A stretch of 20,350 nt of DNA from a virus. The DNA lies in IMG/VR virus record IMGVR_UViG_3300002835_001393, positions 1 to 20,350 of that record; one strand, given 5' to 3'. Of this stretch, positions 17,595 to 20,350 are shown in pieces. The first letter of the stretch is position 1. The number at the start of each line of letters is the position of its first letter. The notes below the pieces were generated by a model that did not search any database, was not told where the DNA came from, and saw nothing but the letters and a program-made list of their open reading frames with translations. The position numbers and the translations under genes are program-made.

Positions 17595-17806
17595 CCGTCA
17601 AAGTCGCCGTCTAGTAAATGCAGTTTGAACATCTCGATAAGGAAAAGTAATTTCGCCTTATCGTTGGTGTTCGAACTGCACACTAGACTGCCGTCCTGAT
17701 CCAAGTAGAGGATCAGCAGATCACGCTTTGCAGGGTAGCCCTTGTGCGCGTCAAGGATCTCGTCGTCAGACGGGTATATCGAGACTACTTTTCCTTCCCG
17801 CTTCAT
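17591..17806 (-). CDS. Small protein of unknown function next to the integrase
   Basis: This 71-residue protein starts MKREGKVVSIYPSDDEIL and ends FKLHLLDGDFDG. A central strand pair (DLLILYLDQDGSLVCSS) is followed by a helix (DKAKLLFLIEMFKLHLL). I chose ATG 17806 because GAGGTG lies seven bases upstream; the frame is open back to a TTG at 17824 without a good ribosome site. It overlaps the 3' end of the integrase gene by 41 bases. Its stop codon overlaps the stop of the giant gene on the other strand. Phages often carry small strand-helix proteins of this sort, but I cannot name a function. A link to the integrase, for example as an accessory or excision factor, is only suggested by position. 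Confidence 0.6.
   Translation of the reverse strand: MKREGKVVSIYPSDDEILDAHKGYPAKRDLLILYLDQDGSLVCSSNTNDKAKLLFLIEMFKLHLLDGDFDG
17621..17678. repeat. 58-bp imperfect inverted repeat next to the integrase gene
   Basis: Outer arms CAGTTTGAAC (17621-17630) and GTTCGAACTG (17669-17678) pair at 9 of 10 positions. Inner arms CGATAAGG (17635-17642) and CCTTATCG (17656-17663) pair perfectly around a 13-base AT-rich centre. It lies inside the 71-codon gene, just past the convergent stops. Possible roles are a two-way transcription barrier or a recombinase core site. There is no clear T-run on either side, so classic intrinsic termination is doubtful. Confidence 0.55.
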
Positions 17807-18677
17807 TGAAGAACACCTCATCAACTATGCTTGCCTTGGATCTGAGGTGGTCTAGGTCTGGCTGAACGTACTGCGCAGCCATGCTTGGCGTCGCCCATCC
17901 GCCAAGCGTCATCAGCGTCTTCAAGTCAGAACGCTTGCCGACTTCCGTGGCCCACCCTCGTCTAGTCGAGTGTACGCCATATCCGGTCAGTCCAGCAGCC
18001 TTGACTGCCCGTCTCCATGTATCCGAATAGATACGCTTAAACGGCTCACCGCGTTCATTTACGAAGACAAATTCTGGGTGACACTTGGTGTTACGGATGA
18101 AGAGCAGTATCCGCATGGCGGATGCGGACAGCGGGATGGTCAACTCTTTGCGCGACTTCATGCTGGTCGCGTCGATCTTGATAGAACGGGAATCGAAATC
18201 GACGTTAGACCACTTGAGTCGGCAGATGTTCACGCCGCGCAAGCCGGTCGCTACCGCAAACTCGATAGCCCTACCGTGAGATGGCGGCAGTTCTTCAATG
18301 AGTTGCTTGGCTTGATCTGGCCGGAGTACGGGGCGATTCGGAGTCTCCTCCGGCAGCGGGTCAACCTTTGGTAAGCGGTCAATCCATTCCCTCTCTAGTG
18401 CGAATGAGAAGACCTGCATCAACTTCTTGGTCGCGTCGTTGATGGATGACGCTTTCATCTGGGACTTCGACTTCACGATGTCCCGTGCGCGTATGACCTG
18501 TGCCTTGCCTATTGCCCTGATCGGGTGGCTCTTGAAGTACTGACCGTAGACTTCGATAGCCCACTTGATCTTGTACCTAGACTGCTCCGTGATTGGAGTC
18601 GAGTTCTTGTATTGCCAAAAAGATTCGACAGCCTGATCCCAAGTCAGTTCCTGCTTTCCAAAGATTCCTGATTCCAT
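17766..18677 (-). CDS. int: Tyrosine recombinase / phage integrase
   Basis: This 303-residue protein catalyses site-specific integration and excision between attP and attB. An N-terminal core-binding domain (about 10-105: TWDQAVESFWQY, VIRARDIVK) precedes the catalytic domain, which has all expected residues: Arg147 in ATGLRGVNI, Lys174 in the SMKSRKE turn, His236-x-x-Arg239 in VHSTRR, Trp261 in LGGWATPSM and nucleophile Tyr270 in AAQYVQPD. The start is ATG 18677 because AAGGAG sits five bases upstream; the open frame runs to a TTG at 18695 without support. The gene overlaps the end of the putative nuclease gene and the start of the 71-residue gene, so it is cotranscribed near the end of a leftward operon. 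It marks the element as temperate or formerly temperate. Confidence 0.95.
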   Translation of the reverse strand: MESGIFGKQELTWDQAVESFWQYKNSTPITEQSRYKIKWAIEVYGQYFKSHPIRAIGKAQVIRARDIVKSKSQMKASSINDATKKLMQVFSFALEREWIDRLPKVDPLPEETPNRPVLRPDQAKQLIEELPPSHGRAIEFAVATGLRGVNICRLKWSNVDFDSRSIKIDATSMKSRKELTIPLSASAMRILLFIRNTKCHPEFVFVNERGEPFKRIYSDTWRRAVKAAGLTGYGVHSTRRGWATEVGKRSDLKTLMTLGGWATPSMAAQYVQPDLDHLRSKASIVDEVFFNEAGRKSSLDIPV

Positions 18678-19177
18678 GTTGTCTCCTTGATCCAACTGTG
18701 TCCAACATCCAATAAAGATTTCGGGTCAACAAGTTCGCCCTGAGTCGCGGCGTACACATTGTTGTTCCCGACGAACCGGAGCCTCTCTTCTTTGATCAAC
18801 TCCGTCGCCAACATCCATCCAGCAATTCTATACTCAGGCATCGTTCCGATGACGAGGGCGAAGATATCAACCTTCGGCCTCTTCCACGGAACGGTTATCA
18901 GCATTCCTTCTGGGCGAGAAGTCCACTTCACATCTACCGTATGGCCTGATGATAGTGTGCAATCAACAACCTTCTTCTCGCCAACATCAAGATCTGGATA
19001 GATGTTGAAAGCCTTGCAGAAAGCAATCTCTGCCGCCGCGCCTTCTTTGTCTATCAGATCCGCTGGCTTATCGCCGCGCCTTAAATCTTTGATCCCCTGT
19101 TCTCTTGAAGAGAGATGCCTAGCCTTTCCAATGAAGGACGCCAGTCGCTGCTCCGCTTCACTGAGAACGACGATCAT
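18644..19177 (-). CDS. Putative PD-(D/E)XK-fold nuclease
   Basis: This 177-residue protein shows the layout of a restriction-endonuclease-like fold: a helix with Glu50 (GAAAEIAFCKAFN), a strand with Asp72 (KKVVDCTL) and the strand TVDVKWT carrying Asp82-x-Lys84. Later come VPWKR and the strand-turn DIFALVIGTMPEYRIAGWMLATEL. I recall similar phage proteins with GAELAFCKLFNVYPDL and TVDVKxT, usually without a known role. Possible tasks are DNA repair, recombination-intermediate cutting or host DNA degradation. The ATG directly follows the TAG of the upstream 65-residue gene, with no clear Shine-Dalgarno, so translation is probably coupled. Its 3' end overlaps the start of int. The fold call is moderate; the biological role is unknown. 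Confidence 0.6.
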   Translation of the reverse strand: MIVVLSEAEQRLASFIGKARHLSSREQGIKDLRRGDKPADLIDKEGAAAEIAFCKAFNIYPDLDVGEKKVVDCTLSSGHTVDVKWTSRPEGMLITVPWKRPKVDIFALVIGTMPEYRIAGWMLATELIKEERLRFVGNNNVYAATQGELVDPKSLLDVGHSWIKETTWNQESLESRN

Positions 19178-19375
19178 CTACGCAAGAACGTCGTCTATTC
19201 GCGCAAGCAATGCCCTCGCTTGAGGGCTTCTGTTCGCCGCTATAAGCGGACGAGCAGCAAGTAAAAGCCAGTTCATGTGAATGATCTCTTGGCTTGCTTG
19301 CGTGAGAAGATTTCGATCTCTCTCACTAATGTCTGGGCTTTCCGCCGCAAGACGAATGTCGTCTACCGCTGCCAT
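19178..19375 (-). CDS. Small helical protein of unknown function
   Basis: This 65-residue protein (start MAAVDDIRLAAESPDIS) appears all-helical, with three segments: the N-terminal amphipathic stretch, RNLLTQASQEIIHMNWLLLAARPLI and PQARALLARIDDVL. It has no Cys or metal site. The central helix is hydrophobic but carries too many polar residues for a sure membrane helix. It starts six bases after the dUTPase stop and ends directly against the ATG of the nuclease-like gene, so the tight packing argues that it is real. There is no family I recognise. Confidence 0.55.
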   Translation of the reverse strand: MAAVDDIRLAAESPDISERDRNLLTQASQEIIHMNWLLLAARPLIAANRSPQARALLARIDDVLA

Positions 19376-19381
19376 AAACTT

Positions 19382-19831
19382 TCATTGAGTACCTGTTGAG
19401 CCGAAACCCTCGGCTCCCCTGACTGTATCAGAAAGATTCTGCTCGGCAACTAGTATGAGTTCGGGAACGCGAACAACCATTAGTTGGGCAATTCGCATTC
19501 CTTTAGTGACGACAAAGTCGTCGTGCCTATTGACATTGTGAAGGATAACGCCTATCTCGCCCCGGTAATCGGAGTCGATCAGGCCGGGACTGTTCAACAC
19601 AGTCACGCCATGTTTAGCGGCTAAACCCGATCTCGGAAGAATGAGACCGGCGTATCCTTTTGGGATCTCTACGAATGTCCCAGTCTGGACGATCTTCCAC
19701 CGTCCCGGCTGAATGGTTACTGGAAAGTCAGAAAGGACTTCTGCTACCAAATCATATCCGGCTGCGCCGGATGTTCCCTGATGCGGTCTGTTCCCTACAA
19801 ACTTTACATAGACATCGCTGTCAATCGTCAT
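19382..19831 (-). CDS. dut: dUTPase (deoxyuridine triphosphate nucleotidohydrolase)
   Basis: This trimeric-type dUTPase hydrolyses dUTP to dUMP and pyrophosphate, keeping uracil out of phage DNA and feeding dTMP synthesis. All five family motifs are present in the 149-residue form: AGYDL (24-28), PRSG (66-69), GLIDSDYRGE (83-92) with catalytic Asp86, RIAQLM (113-118) and RGAEGFGSTG (138-147). I start at ATG 19831, which gives the usual short lead-in to the first strand and overlaps the upstream stop (ATGACGATTGA). The frame also has an ATG at 19852 and a TTG at 19864 that has AAGGAG seven bases upstream, so a slightly longer product is possible. It is cotranscribed with the CsrA-like gene and the small genes downstream. 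Confidence 0.95.
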   Translation of the reverse strand: MTIDSDVYVKFVGNRPHQGTSGAAGYDLVAEVLSDFPVTIQPGRWKIVQTGTFVEIPKGYAGLILPRSGLAAKHGVTVLNSPGLIDSDYRGEIGVILHNVNRHDDFVVTKGMRIAQLMVVRVPELILVAEQNLSDTVRGAEGFGSTGTQ

Positions 19832-20174
19832 CCCTTGTTTTCCTGAGAGCATTTTCCCTGACAATCTTTATCTCCTTCGGAGCGTCGAACCCGAAATAGA
19901 TGACCGGCTCTTCAGTCGATCCCCACATAACGTGCTTGACACTCAGAACCCTGACCGTTGTTTCATCCAGTTTAATGGACGGGCTTTGTGGGGAGAACTG
20001 GACTAGTCTCCAGTCCTCCTTATCCCATACGTCCGCGTAAACTCTGGGCCGATCAAAGCTATCGATTACCGAGGTAGCCTTGATGGCCCAGTCACACGAA
20101 CCGACGAGATCATCTGGCCGAATATTTCGACCAATGTAAACCACATCATTTAATCGTCGGTTCAGTACAAGCAT
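19821..20174 (-). CDS. CsrA/RsmA-like RNA-binding protein with a large internal insertion
   Basis: This 117-residue protein begins MLVLNRRLNDVVYIG and ends VRVLSVK...YFGFDAPKEIKIVRENALRK. These match the start and the second half of bacterial CsrA (MLILTRR...MIG; VTVLGVK...IGVNAPKEVSVHREE). Leu4, Arg6 and Arg106 correspond to the CsrA RNA contacts Leu4, Arg6 and Arg44. CsrA is about 61 residues long; here about 55 residues (16-70) are inserted between strands 1 and 2, plus about 7 in the later turn (HVMWGSTEEP). CsrA dimers bind GGA in mRNA leaders and change translation or stability. The ATG is two bases after the SSB-like stop, and the 3' end overlaps dut. The homology is read by eye from both ends; what the insertion does is unknown. 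Confidence 0.7.
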   Translation of the reverse strand: MLVLNRRLNDVVYIGRNIRPDDLVGSCDWAIKATSVIDSFDRPRVYADVWDKEDWRLVQFSPQSPSIKLDETTVRVLSVKHVMWGSTEEPVIYFGFDAPKEIKIVRENALRKTRDDD

Positions 20175-20176
20175 GA

Positions 20177-20350
20177 TTAGAACGGAAGCGGATCGTCGAA
20201 ATCGGGATCAGCAGAAGGAGCAGGCTTACCACCCTTCGGAGCGGCCTTGCCATCTGGCTTGAAAGGATCAGAGATCATGCCAGAAAGTTTCGGCGCTTTC
20301 TCATTGTCGCTTTGGTTTACCCAGAGTGCAATAGAGATCTTCTCACCCGC
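20177..20350 (-). CDS. C-terminal end of a ssDNA-binding-like protein (partial)
   Basis: The last 57 codons of a leftward gene run in from the right edge. A short globular end (EKISIALWVNQSD, PKLSGMISDPF) is followed by a Pro/Lys/Gly/Ala linker and the acidic tip DFDDPLPF. An acidic tail ending in Pro-Phe is the protein-docking tip of bacterial and phage SSBs. The folded part is reminiscent of small phage OB-like proteins, though too little is present to be sure. It is the first visible gene of the leftward operon and lies two bases before the CsrA-like gene. Other small phage replication proteins can carry similar tails. Confidence 0.5.
   Translation of the reverse strand, partial: AGEKISIALWVNQSDNEKAPKLSGMISDPFKPDGKAAPKGGKPAPSADPDFDDPLPF

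Noticed and set aside
17970-18374. 134-codon + strand frame opposite int
   Set aside because: It is a shadow of the integrase, whose full catalytic set is on the other strand; the product has no recognisable motif.
18711-18735. TTGACC on the - strand as an int promoter
   Set aside because: The bases at the proper spacing do not resemble TATAAT, and int is already coupled to the upstream gene with its own good ribosome site.
1-20350. tRNA genes, rRNA, CRISPR arrays, insertion sequences
   Set aside because: I saw no cloverleaf-like tRNA, no regularly spaced repeats with spacers outside the protein-coding heptads, and no transposase or terminal repeats.

Overview
The window is part of a tailed bacteriophage or prophage genome. 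It is packed with genes and has no stretch over 300 bases without one. The host is most likely a Gram-negative proteobacterium. The reasons are a cytoplasmic GH24 endolysin behind a probable holin, a lytic transglycosylase carried on a virion ejection protein, a CsrA-type protein and an SSB-like DDPLPF tail. The gene order of the virion block (tail proteins, a degenerate GNAT-like protein, several small ejection proteins, a transglycosylase protein, then one giant protein) is podovirus-like, loosely T7-like. A tyrosine integrase shows the element is temperate or descends from a temperate phage. The species cannot be told from the sequence.

Left block (1-17594, all + strand). The end of a probable holin overlaps the endolysin. 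Next come a 534-residue tail protein (nozzle-like by inference), a 1122-residue fibre, a small fibre-associated protein and a small GNAT-fold-like protein. The ejection set follows: three small Ala/Gly-rich proteins, a 649-residue protein with a C-terminal SLT lytic transglycosylase, and a 2529-residue multidomain protein. The giant carries a glycine-zipper segment, a Pro-Ala linker, an HELGH zinc-protease motif, a conserved EEIQSDWHQ module and a C-terminal LPD38-like region. Most junctions overlap (ATGA, GTGA, TAATG) or are only a few bases, so this reads as one late operon.

Right block (17591-20350, all - strand, read leftwards). In transcription order it holds the end of an SSB-like protein, a CsrA-like protein with a large internal insertion, dUTPase, a 65-residue protein, a putative PD-(D/E)XK nuclease, the integrase and a 71-residue protein. 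This is a DNA-metabolism/early-type operon with the integrase near its far end. The two blocks converge so closely that their stop codons overlap.

The most unusual points are as follows. (1) The CsrA-like protein keeps the RNA-contacting residues but has about 55 residues inserted between the first two strands. (2) A 67-codon open frame with strongly biased codons lies in the +1 frame of the giant gene, exactly where the giant protein is low-complexity linker. (3) The fibre shaft is 66 uninterrupted heptads with a 42-residue super-repeat, between gpJ-like FN3 and DUF1983-like modules. (4) A 58-bp imperfect inverted repeat sits beside the integrase gene, a candidate attP core or convergent terminator.
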